Below, piece by piece: positions 1-12,459 of a DNA stretch of 64,000 bases. The notes beneath the pieces are model-generated. The model was not told the DNA's origin. It was given only the letters and a program-made list of their open reading frames with translations, and did not search any database. Both the position numbers and the translations under genes were made by a program. The stretch is from Saxidomus purpurata (lineage: Eukaryota; Mollusca; Bivalvia; Venerida; Veneridae), in the NCBI GenBank assembly GCA_022818135.1, contig JAFMSR010000029.1, positions 310,001-374,000 of the forward strand, in the 5' to 3' direction. Numbering within the stretch: the first letter of the stretch is position 1; each line of letters opens with the position of its first letter.

Positions 1-1946
1 GCTGAAGCAATTTACGATATAAAATAGAAAACTTTAAAAAATAAATCTAATTACCTTGATTAAGATAAAATCGGATCTTTTTAACATGTCAAAGTCGTGA
101 AAGCTGTGTGTGCAGTTTCCTAATGGTCGGTGTTGTCTTACATACCTTATCTTCCCGTACGGGGAAATAATTACCTCCAGCAGACATGGAATGCACAAAT
201 ACAAATTATGTCGGTCAAAATAAGTTATATAAATTGAGGTCCGTCAATAAAATTGTGATACATGTACAACCAAAATTCGAAAATATAACTTTCTTATACT
301 GAACCAAATTTAATTAAAAATACATGAAAATACACGAAACTCAGTACTAAAAACAATGCTCTTACTTTTATAGGAAAAGTCGAGCACTTTACACAAAAAT
401 GCAAACTTTACAAAAAATGATAAAATTGCTGTCACAATATTCATACGAAAGAGTGAGGCCCGTCTGTCAATTTTGTAACATCTATGGCTTGGAGTGCTTT
501 ATAAAAATTGAAAAATTCCCAAGAGGTGATGTGCTGGGCGGAATAAATTACGAGGGAACGATAAGCACTCTAAGCGCTAGATAATTTGGATTTTTATAAG
601 CTAAATTTATGAAAAGTATCGTAACTACTACGAACCTTAAATCAGCTTGACGGTAATGTGTAAAATGGCATAAATAGTGGTTGTTGCAGTCCCCTCACTC
701 CCCTAATTTGGACCACCATTAAAGATATCGTAAATAGCTCTATTGTACAAACTTATTTTAGTTTAATCATCTAATACATAAAATAAATAAAATACCTGAC
801 TGTGACAGTATGCAGAAGACGTCAGATTCAGAACCTAACAAAGCAGACAATCGACTCAAATGCGTACTGCTAAACTGAACTGTACAACGTTTTAACGTGG
901 AGTTATATAGTAAGTATGGTGACGTAAATGTTTTCATTCATTGTTTATTCTCCTGGAATCAAAACACTGCATGACGGGTTATCCTGATTTGCATGGCATT
1001 TTTAAAGGAACACAAGGTTAAGGGTATTCTAAGGCTTGCCTGACGCATTCAAAAATAATATGTAGGTTCTTAATCACAACTATTTCATGTTTGTGTCGTA
1101 TTAGTTTATACTTATATAGATATTACTTTTATTTCTATATTTTATTTTCTGCCCGACAGTAAATTAGCAAATTAGAAAAGTCAGAAGGACTAACTTTTAT
1201 GTCCGAAATTCCGTCTACTTGTCCGAATGCTTTGATAATATTAAAACACTCGAATTGACTATAGAAATATACCATAGGCATATTCGAATGTGTTATCAAT
1301 TCATTGAATAGAAATCCACAGTTTACCTTTCATACATTCTTTTATTAAACATTATAGATCGATTTCGCCTTTTTGATAGATTCATGTACACACATTCTGT
1401 GTTAAGAAATGCTGAGACATACTTTTGCGCACAGGACGTAACCAAGCGAAACCATGCGCAAACCTTTGACATTGAAGATAAGCAAAACTATTAAAAGAAT
1501 ATACAAAATGTACCTAAAACAAAGAATTGATGAATGATGTTTGCAAACTAATACGACACAAAAATACCAGGTCATGTACGTCAAGTCACACACTCCTCAA
1601 TGACTTTTCGTCATTCCTTATGTCATGAAAACATTATGTCTGTCAGAAAAAAACTATTCCCAAGTAGTGTTTTTATTTAAAATCATACCCTTTTACAAAA
1701 CTAACAATAAATTAACTTCAGAGTTTGAAATTGTTAGTAAAATTACAATACTTTACCTATGATATTAATATCATACTACAACCTAGTCTTCAGCTATGAT
1801 AGACATTTATTGCCTATCATTGGCAACTGAAACTTCAGTTTCAACATTGATAATTACTTCTCGTCTCGCAGATGTGAAATAAGGGAACAAAATAAAATCA
1901 TTATACAAAACATGTTATTTAAGTAAGTGATTTTTTTAACATCGCA
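1..1946. other. Non-coding, AT-rich stretch
   Basis: I see no supportable gene here. The longest forward ORF (399-584, 61 codons) has no recognisable domain and low-complexity composition. The only structured item is the dispersed repeat at 559-638, listed separately. Confidence 0.5.
559..638 (+). repeat. Dispersed ~80-bp repeat, copy 1
   Basis: This stretch aligns by eye with 56520-56600 in the same orientation, at roughly 80 percent identity. The best-conserved block is 'GTAACTACTACG' near the right end. The two copies are 56 kb apart. The family is not recognised. Confidence 0.5.
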
Positions 1947-2090
1947 CCGTCCGTCTGTCTGTCTGTCCGTCATTCTGTCAGTCCGTCCGTCCTTCTGTCC
2001 GTGCGTCCGCCCTTACATCTTTTCGTGTCTGGGCTGTAACTTTGTCATGCATTGACGGATTTTAATACGATCTGTCCCTTATATTATTAT
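1947..2090 (+). repeat. GTCC/GTCT-rich run and tandem-unit repeat fragment
   Basis: An imperfect run of GTCC/GTCT units is followed by 'AACTTTGTCATGCATTGA' and 'GGATTTTAATA'. These words also occur in the tandem units of the element at 7038-7863, so this looks like a truncated, diverged copy of that family. Confidence 0.5.
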
Positions 2091-2933
2091 AAGTCTAATG
2101 GTTTCTTTCTTTTCTAGGAGGTCCAACGTCAGTATGAACTCTCTCAGTACATCTTTCATGTAACATCTGCTACTAGTAACCCTAGCTGTTAAATTATCCT
2201 ATCTTCCTCTTGAAAATAAATAGAACCCGTCTCTTGATTTTCAGATACGTGAACTGTCTTTTCGACGTCATTTCGCCTCTGTTGAAGCAGCTTCTTGGTA
2301 ATGACTTGTTTGATATGTAATTCTCTACTTTCTATCTCTGGACCAAGTCTCTGCACCCCTCAAATTTCTTTGGTTTATTCTGTGCTAATACTAGTCTATT
2401 GTCTGTAGCGGCCTCGACATTGTTGATATTCAAACAGTCAGTGTTTCAAAGATTGGCAGTGTTATGCAAGAACATATGACTTTGTAGTTGTGTCGTTTAT
2501 CCTTAGCTTATCTTCTTGGACTTCGCTAAGCTTTTGCTGTGGCCACCCACTCATCCTATCACGACCAGAGCTCTTCAGTGGATTTGATTCTGTCGGAACT
2601 GAGAAATGATTAATGCTTGCTATTCTGAGGATTTGTCTGGCACTGCTAACTTTTTGGTCAAAATTCTAATTTGAAAACGCTGTTATTTAACAAAGACTTA
2701 GTAAGAGCTCTGCTTACAAAGGCGAAATATCGCTTTTTGCTGTCCTGATTGATATAGCACTGCTACAAGCTATTTAATACAAGCGTATATGTGCAATTTG
2801 AACCGACCAGAGAAGTCGGGTTATACTAAGTGAAAAAGATAAAGTTTGATTTGTCAAAGACACGTTTTTCTTGTCCTGTTCACTTCGATTCAAGTTTTTG
2901 TTTCTTTTTGGCTTTTGTAAAAAAAGTTAGTGG
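2091..2933. other. Non-coding stretch
   Basis: No gene is supported. A 57-codon open stretch on the minus strand (about 2189-2359) has a protein-like composition but no start codon and no recognisable motif. Confidence 0.4.
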
Positions 2934-3125
2934 TACAGTACCGCCAGCGTTTCACTTCCGCGAGTTCTCGATTACCGAATAACGGTAACCGCACCGTAAA
3001 CGGTTCTCGTTTTCAGCTTGGTTAAATCCGTGTAGCCAATCAGAATGACTCTAACCGTGAAACGTTTTTCGGGAACCGTGTAGCCAATCAAAAGGGCTGG
3101 ATGGACCGTTTTATTCTACGGGTAT
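2934..3125 (+). repeat. DNA-transposon terminus, left-facing arm of a 21-bp inverted repeat
   Basis: TA followed by 'CAGTACCGCCAGCGTTTCA' (2936-2954) is exactly inverted at 22067-22087. TA plus CAGT is the end structure of Tc1/mariner-type elements. Inside the end lie two copies of 'GTGTAGCCAATCA' (near 3030 and 3079), each holding a CCAAT-box-like 'AGCCAATCA'. No transposase follows. This may be the end of one large element or, more likely, a solo terminus of a dispersed family. Confidence 0.45.
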
Positions 3126-4480
3126 TGTGCGGGCCTGATTATTTATTTTCAGAATATATAGAAAGTGTTTAGACAATGACCTACGATGTTTAAATGTTTT
3201 ACATTCATTCATAAATACTGTTAGTAGTCTTTGTTTTACAAAATAGTCATAATGCGTTTCCGGGTGCGGTACGAAGCCTGTCATTGAAATTTAATGTACG
3301 GCAAACTGCCGATTACTTATAACTATTAACACATGTATGGCATACTAATAATTATTATGACAAAATCGATTTTAAACAGCAAAGTCCACATTATATTCGT
3401 GAACATTTTCGGTCCTCAAATAGGCCCGCAGAATTCCGCACAATAAACATTTTACGGAAGCTGATGGTGGCAGAAATGTTGAAGTCTGATCGTTTGATGT
3501 TAAACAGGTGAATATTTGTTAAGGTAAGCATATATATTGTGTAAATGTTGTTACACCAATAAAATAAAATATAATCGATGTGGCGCTAGGAGTTTTAAGG
3601 GTTGTCATTATGCAAATGTAGAGTACACAGGAGATTATCATTCATCTGTTCATCACAAAAAGTCTCAAGTTAAAAAAAATCATCACCAGAAGACTGGTAT
3701 TATCTTGTTCTTTGTTCTGGTCATTTTGATGAATACCAACAATAAATTTTGTAGATCTACTGTATTGTAATTAATTGGCTCATCGGTTTGACACGTTCTT
3801 TTTTATCTGATATTCTATAGTTGTAAAACCTCAGTGCCCAATACTGGCAAGAAAGCAGTCCTCGGACAGCAATGATAGCTGAACATGCTTGAAATGAAGT
3901 TAAAAACATTTCAGTTACAAGTCAGAAGTGGGATTATTTTACACATTTGTGTTTAATGAAACTTATACATACCGTACCAGATATTTGCTGGGTTCTCCTG
4001 CAAAAACGAAGTACCATGCTCCTGCGTTTATGAATAAATTATGCAAATGAACCACCATATTAGAATTACGGTAAGCGCGCTGTTGCAAGGTGGAAATCGA
4101 CACATGCTCGCCACGTTTAACAGTTTTCTTCCATGTAAGAACACTTGATGGTTTTTGATTGAATAATGAATAAATTGAGCGATGATTAATTGTATACGAG
4201 CTTTATAAACTTCAGAAATTTATCTGAGCAACTGAGATTCTGTAGCAGGGTAGCGGCTGAAGATAGCCTTTTTAGCAGTCATAGAAATTTATTTGAACAC
4301 GCAGACAATTTTTTTCTAACAGATATTTGAATATACTTTCCAAACTACCAAGCTTATGAAGTGTCCACTTCTTATTTTAAGTGTCTGGGAAGTTTAATTC
4401 GTTTGTTTACATATAAATTGTACCGTCATTCCGAAACAAATGACTAAAGTACGAATTTACACATCTACTTTTCAAAAATC
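3126..4480. other. Non-coding stretch
   Basis: Apart from an unrecognised 77-codon ORF (3537-3770), nothing is seen. No domain, splice-supported exon or clear repeat. Confidence 0.45.
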
Positions 4481-4549
4481 CTTGATAGTGCAGTGCTATT
4501 TATCCCCGCTTGACACGCGGGAGATCAGAGATCGAATGCCCATCGGAGA
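4481..4549 (+). pseudogene. tRNA-Val(GAC)-like pseudogene or SINE head
   Basis: The anticodon arm is intact: stem CCCGC, loop TTGACAC (anticodon GAC), stem GCGGG. Upstream 'AGTGCAGTG' resembles the D-arm/A box of eukaryotic tRNA-Val. The T-arm is degenerate ('GATCGAATGCCC' where GGTTCGAA-type sequence is expected), and the acceptor ends do not pair. It is therefore not a functional tRNA gene. A tRNA-Val-derived SINE head is an alternative. Confidence 0.5.
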
Positions 4550-6456
4550 TCATTGTTCCTTTTCTTTTATTCCAAATTCATATACAGTCAATGACTACAT
4601 TAAGCAATAAAACAATGCTTAAGCCGTTACACGCTAGAAATGATGATGTTTTGAATAATACTAAAAGCTATTATCAACTTGTATTGATTTATAATTGATC
4701 CTTGACAGTTTCACTGAAACCGAAAGTAGTTGTTTCGAATAAAAGTGATTATACGGGTGGGATTAAATTCATTCATGTTGTCATACTTTGTTTTTTGGGT
4801 CCACCATCTTCGTTCAAGATGAATAATCAGTATGACCCGAATCCTGTCATACTCCCTAACATCTCTATTATTAAATACCTGCGCATGCCCTGTGAGAGCG
4901 GTTTCAAAAACGTAACGAATAAATTTGAATATATGGGTTGGGTTAAACGCCCGCGCATAATCTGTGCGTACGTAATGTTTACATCCAGTCGTAGCATACA
5001 GATAGAGTGCTAACTTTGTTAGTGTTCCATTATTTAGACCCTATCCCGGCGCCCGAGTGAAGCTCGCAAAACACTTTAAACTCCTAGTAAATTAATTTTT
5101 GGAAAAAAAACTACGAGGTTCATAAAATATCAACCTATATACATGGTCAATACCATGACACGTGATATCGATAATGAAGAAGTACTTGTATTGTGTACTG
5201 CAGAGCTACAGATAAGGTTTTGGTGTAACTGGGTATTTACCCCATTACTTTTTCACCAATTGCTGTTTTTAGTTTTCTAATGAGTAACAACCCAATATAT
5301 TTTGATCATTTGCTTTTTTTCCAGAAAGCAATTGCATTTTTTAGAAAACCATTTGCGTTTCAGGACAAACTTAAGCTGTTTTTGGCTGCCAATTCTAAGT
5401 AAGGCATGAGCGTGTTTGTTTGGAATCTCTGCCGAGACTGGTTTACAACTTGATTAAAAAACGAAACGGATGAGAAGGATTATCCCTGCGGATTATTCCA
5501 CGTTCGCTATTAAGTGGAAAGGCACTGCTCGCTGGAACAGTCTATATTATTTACTTTCGATACGCAGCGATTTTAAAAGCAAATGCGTAAACTTATTTCC
5601 CTTTGCTTTTCTGTACGCTCGGTTTGCTATTTTAATTGATTTTTTCCGATTTTGTTTGCGTACTTACGCAAATACGCGGCTTATCTGTAGCTCTGATACT
5701 GTTACCGTCACTGTACAGTTGATAAGGTGACGAAAAAAACTAATGTGTTGACAAGAGTTTGTGTTAATTGCCACTATCATCTTAGGTAAATTGCCCGGAG
5801 GGTAGTTAGCGGTGATTCATAAACTTTTCAAATAGATGATTAGCCGATAATCAACCGTCAAGCAATACACTACGCTCCAAAGATGCCGATAATTAAATCA
5901 TTTAATCAAGTTTAACAAAATACAAAGATTTGATGTTTTTGTAACAGCGCTAAAACAAATTTACACATCGATTGGCGGGTGTCCATGCGATCATGCATCT
6001 ATGTTGTGATAAATTATCGGAAACCTCTTGTGTTCTGATTGGATGAGTGCATAACGGGCAACGCCTTCAAATTTATCAGCTTGCAGATCGTGATTATTAG
6101 TGACCCATGTTTCCTCAAAGCTTTGAAATGCAGGATTTCCTGCTAAAAACATATATCTACCAGTGAGTTGTCCAAAAACCCGGGGATTTTGCAAAAATCT
6201 CCTGGCATTAACTCAACATTTTATGGCATGTATGATGAAACTTGCCTTCAAAATGTTTGTTAAAAAAATATTATGCTTCTGGTTTCTGGTGGCCTGATTG
6301 ACTGTACATTTTAATTATTTTTTTTCTTGAAAAAACTCGGATTAAGAGGCCGAAATATTAATTCACTATCAAACAAACGGATCGGTAATCATGGTAATAG
6401 TTGTCATAAGCGCTCATGTAACGAAATAAAGATTTTCAGTATGTATGCAAGTGATT
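4550..6456. other. Non-coding stretch with unrecognised small ORFs
   Basis: ORFs of 103 codons (4702-5013, +), 86 codons (5470-5730, +) and 67 codons (5991-6194, -) show no motif, signal peptide or splice context I can support. I treat them as chance ORFs. Confidence 0.4.
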
Positions 6457-6548
6457 CATCGTCGGACACCAAGGATTGTTGACACCCCTACGTTCCATAG
6501 TGATGTTTTCAGCATAGTGGTGTCGCCAACCGTCGGTGTCCTACGATG
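6457..6548. mobile_element. Fold-back (hairpin) miniature element
   Basis: The left arm starts 'CATCGTCGGACACC' and the right arm, reverse-complemented, starts 'CATCGTAGGACACC'. The arms stay alignable for about 36 bp, including a shared GACACC block, and leave a loop of about 20 bp. The whole 92-bp unit can form one long imperfect hairpin. No clear target-site duplication was found. The superfamily is unknown. Confidence 0.5.
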
Positions 6549-7037
6549 TAGTTTTTTTACAAAGGTCATTCTATGTTACACGTGTTTCATGATGTAATGT
6601 CATTTCAGAAAATTAAATTCTATTTCAAATTGTTAACTAATGTAATGAAATGTTAATTAAATTTCTGTCCACCATACATGGAACTCTCAGACTGAGTTTA
6701 TCTTTATTTTTGTTTCATTTGTTTCATTGAATCAAATGATAAGTTACTTTAAATGAAGACTTTAGATGAATATTTTATACAATTGAGCCACTAAAAATTG
6801 ATCGGCATTAAACAAACTCTCAGTGACAATTAAGAATAGAAATTATACTCGTGACATGTCAAAAATGTAGATGCGCTGGTAAAGTTGTGACCTGACCAAC
6901 AAGATATCTCGAGTTATCATGTGAAGTCGAGTTATTAATGCTCCAGTTCAAGAAGTTTTACTGTACCTGTAAATATTTACAGAGATCTGCAAGCATGTAA
7001 ATCGTGCGACTTTGGTTTAGATCTGTTTCTTATTTTT
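6549..7037. other. Non-coding stretch
   Basis: No gene or repeat seen. Confidence 0.4.
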
Positions 7038-7863
7038 GTCGAGCCGCTTGCGAAAGCTCGATAAAGCTGTTCAAATGGCGGTTCGGTGTATGTGCTTGCG
7101 TGCGTCCGTCCGTCCGAGTTTAGCTTGCCCAGGCTGTAATTTATCCATGGATCAAGGGATTCTTAAATAACTTGGCACAAATGTTCACCATCATGCGACG
7201 GAGAGTCATGCGTAAGAACCAGGTCCCTAGGTCTAAGGTCAATGTCACACTTAGAAGTTAAAGGTCAAATTCAAGAATGGCTTTGCCCGGAGCATATCTT
7301 TTTCATGCATACAGGGATTTTGATGTTACTTGGCAGAAATATTCACCACTATGAGACGGAGTATCATGCGCAAGAACCATGTCCCTAGGACTAAGGTCAA
7401 GGTCACACTTAGAGGCCAAAGGTCAGATACAAGAATAATTCAAGAATGACTTTGTCCGGAGCATTTCTTCTTCATGCATGGAGGGATTTTAATATTACTT
7501 GGCACAAATGCTCACCACCATGAGACGGAGTGTCATGCGCAAGAAACAGGTCCCTAGGTCTAAGGTCAAGGTCACACGTAGAGGTTAAAGGTCAAATTCA
7601 AGAACATCTTTGTCCAGAGGATTTTTCTTCATGCATGGAGGGATTTTGATGTAACTTGGCACAAATGTTCACCACCATGGGCTACCCTTGTTTTTAAAAT
7701 TATTTACCTTTGTTTTACTATAAATAGCTTATATTGTAACTTTTTTATTACTGGCCGTAGAGAAAAATCGAGACAACTTTTTGGTGGAACAACATGCGTG
7801 TTACATCCAATATTTAGGTGTATTTTGAAAGGAGTTAGCCCTTTTGACATATGGCGGCTCGAC
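7038..7863. mobile_element. Tandem-unit repeat element with 10-bp inverted ends
   Basis: 'GTCGAGCCGC' at 7038-7047 is exactly inverted at 7854-7863. Inside are three to four direct units whose shared word 'TTGGCACAAATGTTCACCA' (or close variants) starts at 7172, 7330, 7499 and 7656, giving spacings of 158, 169 and 157 bp. The 169-bp unit carries an extra 11 bp ('AAGAATAATTC'-like duplication). Each unit also holds 'CATGCGCAAGAACC', 'GGTCCCTAGG' and 'AAGGTCAAGGTCACAC'. I recognise this vocabulary as common in bivalve genomes. There is no coding capacity, so it is non-autonomous. Confidence 0.65.
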
Positions 7864-10800
7864 ATGTTGCACGTGGGCATCTAGTTTACAGATTTTAAGT
7901 TTTGCTGATCAACCATGACTTCAACCATGACAACCGAACAGTGTTTCAAATATTACAGTATTGATATGAATTTTGATGATGCATTTTAAAAAAAGGAAAC
8001 AAAATTCCTACCCTACTTGGCCCAAGAAAGGAACGTGCCAAGGTGTACTAATTCACTTTCTATCAGGGAGCCCAAGTTGCATATCGTAGTAGCAACTAAT
8101 TATAAAACCCAGTATTTTCAGTTAGTCTTTACAATCATATTGACATCATAATTATGTTTTGTCTGCATTCTTCAATGATGATGCAGCCAAAAATAACTTT
8201 GAGAGCCTCAAAGTGAAAATGGTAGCCACACGTTAATTTGAACCAAAATAAAAACCTCTTGGAGCACTTTGTATTTAGAATTACTAAGTAGCCTTTACAT
8301 TACAAAGAGCAATTTCTTACCGGTGAAACTGGCAATTATTTGTACGACAAACATTCCTTAGATTGCTTTTTATTTGTAAATCAAAAGTACTGCATTACAT
8401 TATACTTGTACATGTATAGCGCATTATTATTTTACGATGATATTGCAAAAAATAGGAAACGTATTCTGAGAATGTGTTTATAGTGAGGTACTGGGAAAGG
8501 AATGAAAGGAAAGTATACATCATACACTGTTCTATCATTCATTATTCTACCAGTAAATTCATTTTTCTATGGAAGAGCATGAAGAGTATTCAATGTGCTC
8601 CTGGGACTTAAAACTTTTGTCATGGGTTGTCATCAGAATTTTCATTTGTACATGTACCATGGTTAGGGATGTTGCAGAAAATACCATAGATTAATATTAT
8701 ATCACATCAGAATTCTGTTTATTATATACCCCCGTTACAAAGTTGTGGGAAGCGATGCCATCATTTCCAACTTATATACGCATGACAATAACGTAACGTG
8801 TATGGGGATTGCTACTCAGTGTGTTAAAGTTTCAAGTTTTACATATTCCTTTTCAGGCCTCCTTGATTACTGGTGAATAAGACGTCATTTCTGTGGAAAA
8901 CCCTCGTCATAGTAGCTGCCAAGTCAAATTAGGTAAAGATAGTAATAAATTTTTCTCAGCTTTTGTTAAAAACTTTCAAACGAAAATATTAGGGGGTTTC
9001 TGTCCGGGCAGAATGATCATGATCTGCGCTGGAAACAATGGCGGGAACACTTTCTACCAGAGTGGTAAAGGTTAAAAGATGTTTCTTATGCACATAATGC
9101 AGTGAAAAAAATGTTAGTTTCTGAAAGTTTTTGATGTTTCAGATTATCTCAATTATAACAAAGATAACAAAATAAATAAAAAAACAAACTTTTAAATTTG
9201 TTTTTGTTAATACGAGCATTTTGATTGTATGAGAAAAACAGATAAATTTTTACTAGTGTGAAACATTGTGAAATGAAGCTAATAATTTAATTTAACTCAT
9301 TTTCAGGAGAAATTTAATTTACATGTTTCCTTTAACCATGTTAACATTATGCAGTTATGAATTTTGATTTGAATATTTTTTCTTGCCTTATTACTACATC
9401 CCTTATTTTCTCTATTAAAGTTTTATTTCTAAATTTTGAATGTAGAGTGGGTTTTTTAGCTTTTTAAAAGAATGTTTGAAATTGTCAAGCACCTAGCTCA
9501 CATATAAATAAACAAAATACTATTAATATGTTGCTGACTGGGGGTTTCTAAATGTACATTTACTGGAATTCACAAGTAAAATCAATTAGAAAACAAGACG
9601 ATGCTTGTAGAGTAGTTGGTATGTTGCTGTAGCAACTTGTCCCCTTTCTAGATCAGTGTGACAGACAGTATGATAATCTCCTGATGGGCATTAAAATATT
9701 TGGCCACCTGCTGATTAATGACCAGTATTGTCATAAAACTGTGCAGTATATGACATTGTAGTAAACCACCATTTCATTGTGTTCTTTTTTAACACAGTGC
9801 CTTTAATACATTTAATGGAAGGTGTAATTTATTCCCAATATTATTTAGATGAAGACAATGGTACATATTTATTTTGACTTTTCAAGTTATAAAGTTCAGA
9901 TTGACCATAATACATGAATGTCAAGAACGATGCTTACTTTTAGAAATAATGTGAGAAATAACTCTCATGAATTATCTCTTATTAGCAGACAAAATTGAAA
10001 TAATCTTAAAACCACATGTATATTAGTTAGTATATGTGTCCTTTTAAACCAAAAAATCACTTGACTTAATATATAAACAAAATGTATATGAAATCTGACT
10101 TTTTATATATTTGGCATATGAAATGATCCTTTCAAAGAATAGTACATACCTAGTTCATGAGCCTACACCAATTTTTTCATGAAAACATGATTATAATTCA
10201 TTTTATTTTGTTCTTCTGTTTTATAAAGGTCCTGTTGTTAAAATATGAGACCTCTAAATTGTTATTGTTGCACTTTAAAAATTATTGATTGCCCAAGGCA
10301 GTATTGAAATCATTCTTATCAGTATGTTATGTAAGATTGCATCACCTTAAAGTATCACAAAGCAAGGTAGTGTAGACCCAGATGTCTCTGTCATATAGCA
10401 CTGACCCAAAGCATAGTTCAACCGTGTTATTAAATCCAACAACATTTTAGCACTATTAAAAGAAGGGATTGTCACTGATTTTGTTTGCGGAATCTATCAT
10501 AAATATGAGAAAGCAGTGGAAATTGTTCTTAATAGCTTATACTTGGCTTTGTTACCTGAGACACTGTGTCTTTGTACACATTTTTATCTTAATAATGTTA
10601 TCATAGTTTTGAATCTTTACTCTGCTGGTAGCAAATTATTCTGCTTTTCTATGCAAATTGGATGATTTTTAGAATATAGACATACTGATATTCTTTATTT
10701 CTTGTAGAAATCATGCCTATGAGTATGATGAGAATAACTGTCACAAGCATGCAGTGATGAGGGATTTTCAAAACACCAACATATGAAAACTGTAGGAAAA

Positions 10801-11689
10801 CAGTCAATCCTTGCAGTGTGAAAAATGATGTTTCTTGTGATGATCCCTCAGCCTGTAAATAGTCAAGAAGTTGGAAGTTCTGAATTGAAGATTTTGTTGG
10901 AACTTACACTTCAGGAAGGATGTTTTATTTCAGTAGCAATTATTTGTTAAAACAAAGAGATTCAAGAAGACATAAATAGAGCAAAACACCCAAGATAAAA
11001 CAAACAGAAAACTGGAGTAGAAATGAATGATGACGTTAATAATGGGAAATGTCTACAAAGAACAACCTAGTGTCATTTTTGTACTCATAGATATAATGCA
11101 AGGTTTTGTGTTGATTTGGTGATTGAGTATTATTATGGATAAATGCTTGAATAGTTAACTTCGAGTAAGGGAGTTATTAACTTTTAGTAACCCGATCAGT
11201 TTGTCACATGCAGTCAGACTTGTGAACAACGGCAGCTCAAGGGAAACCACAAAATTGGCTCTTGTTAACAGATGACCTTTGTTCGGAGGTGTGGGCAGTT
11301 GATATAGTTTCATCATACTAAACATTGTTCAAGTCACTTAATTGCCAGATAAACTGCTTGTTTTTCAGTTTAATTGTAATAAATCAAACAATTCACTTAA
11401 CGTGAATGCATTAATTAGCTGAAATAAACAAGTATTTAGTTACACAATGAAAACTGCGACTCCAAATTGCGAAGATATTCTACATCAAATAAACCATCAA
11501 GCAATTAAAAGAGCCGTTTTAAGTAATTACCGGACAGTTTTATCGGATTAATTACATGTGTGTGCTTCAGATGTGAAGGTGACAATTTAATGTTAGAACC
11601 TCTTTTCATTATCAAAAGCATCTTTATTTATTGTGCCTGTCTTTTGAGGTGCAAACAACTTTACAAGAAACAAAAGCCAGCTGTTAAAA
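7864..11689. other. Long non-coding stretch
   Basis: Nearly 4 kb of AT-rich DNA. Small ORFs such as 8893-9075 and 11560-11748 have no recognisable content. This may be intronic or intergenic; the sequence does not decide. Confidence 0.45.
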
Positions 11690-11873
11690 TTTTAGTGGCC
11701 GTTCGCATCACGGTCCCGATTACGGGATGCTTTTTCACTGGCCGCTGACCGTGGACGGCAGGTGACCGCTGTTCCCAGCCTTTTAAGGAGCAAATTTGGA
11801 TGGAGGGATTATGACCGGCTGTTGTCGGCAGGTGACCGCTAGTTAAAGGTGACGGTTAACACAAGTTTGACTG
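11690..11873 (-). mobile_element. Truncated pogo/mariner-like MITE
   Basis: The right end reads TTTGACTG then TA at 11866-11875. On the minus strand that is TA plus 'CAGTCAAACTTGTG', matching TA-targeting mariner/pogo ends. Inside, 'CGGCAGGTGACCGCT' occurs at 11756-11770 and again at 11826-11840. No matching left terminus was found, so the element appears truncated. Confidence 0.45.
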
Positions 11874-12160
11874 TATTATTAAATTAGAATATTGATTAGA
11901 TACTGATTTTTAATGAAGACAACAGAAAAAGTGTAAAATTTAAGGCAGTTGTATGTAAAGATTTCAATTTTTTAAATAGTTCACTAGAAACACTTGACAA
12001 TGATGCCCATAGATGAGTTAAATTTCCAAGTATTTGCAATGGAAATGGTGATGAAATGCTAGCTGTGAATTTAATATCAAATGGTCAGAATATGCTTTGG
12101 AATTTTAAAAGAGGAATATTTATAATACGATTGATATCAGAAGATTTTGTTACTTTGAGC

Positions 12161-12171
12161 AAGACTGATTT
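12161..12171 (+). repeat. LINE target-site duplication, left copy
   Basis: 'AAGACTGATTT' here is repeated exactly at 18582-18592, directly after the A-rich LINE tail. This sets the element's 5' border at about 12172. Confidence 0.75.
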
Positions 12172-12459
12172 TTTTTTTTTTTGAGAGTAGTGTCCCCTTA
12201 ATGTGAAGACACATACATGTTTTGACAGAATACTTTTTTTCAAAATAAATGTGTTATATTGAGTGCAAAAGTGCTGAAATTTCGACAATAAGAGGATATT
12301 ATTAAAAGGTACATACTTTTGTAATTCAACCTTTGAAGCTAGTTTTTAGTGGAAAAATGTAGAACAAAAGAATTATCATAAAGGATGACCGTGTGCATTC
12401 ATGCAAAACTATAAAATCTGAAATACACTAAAGGTGTTTACCCAAATTTACTGTCAAAC

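Noticed and set aside
2189..2359. Protein-like 57-codon open stretch on the minus strand
   Set aside because: No start codon, motif or splice context; a decayed retroelement piece is possible but cannot be shown.
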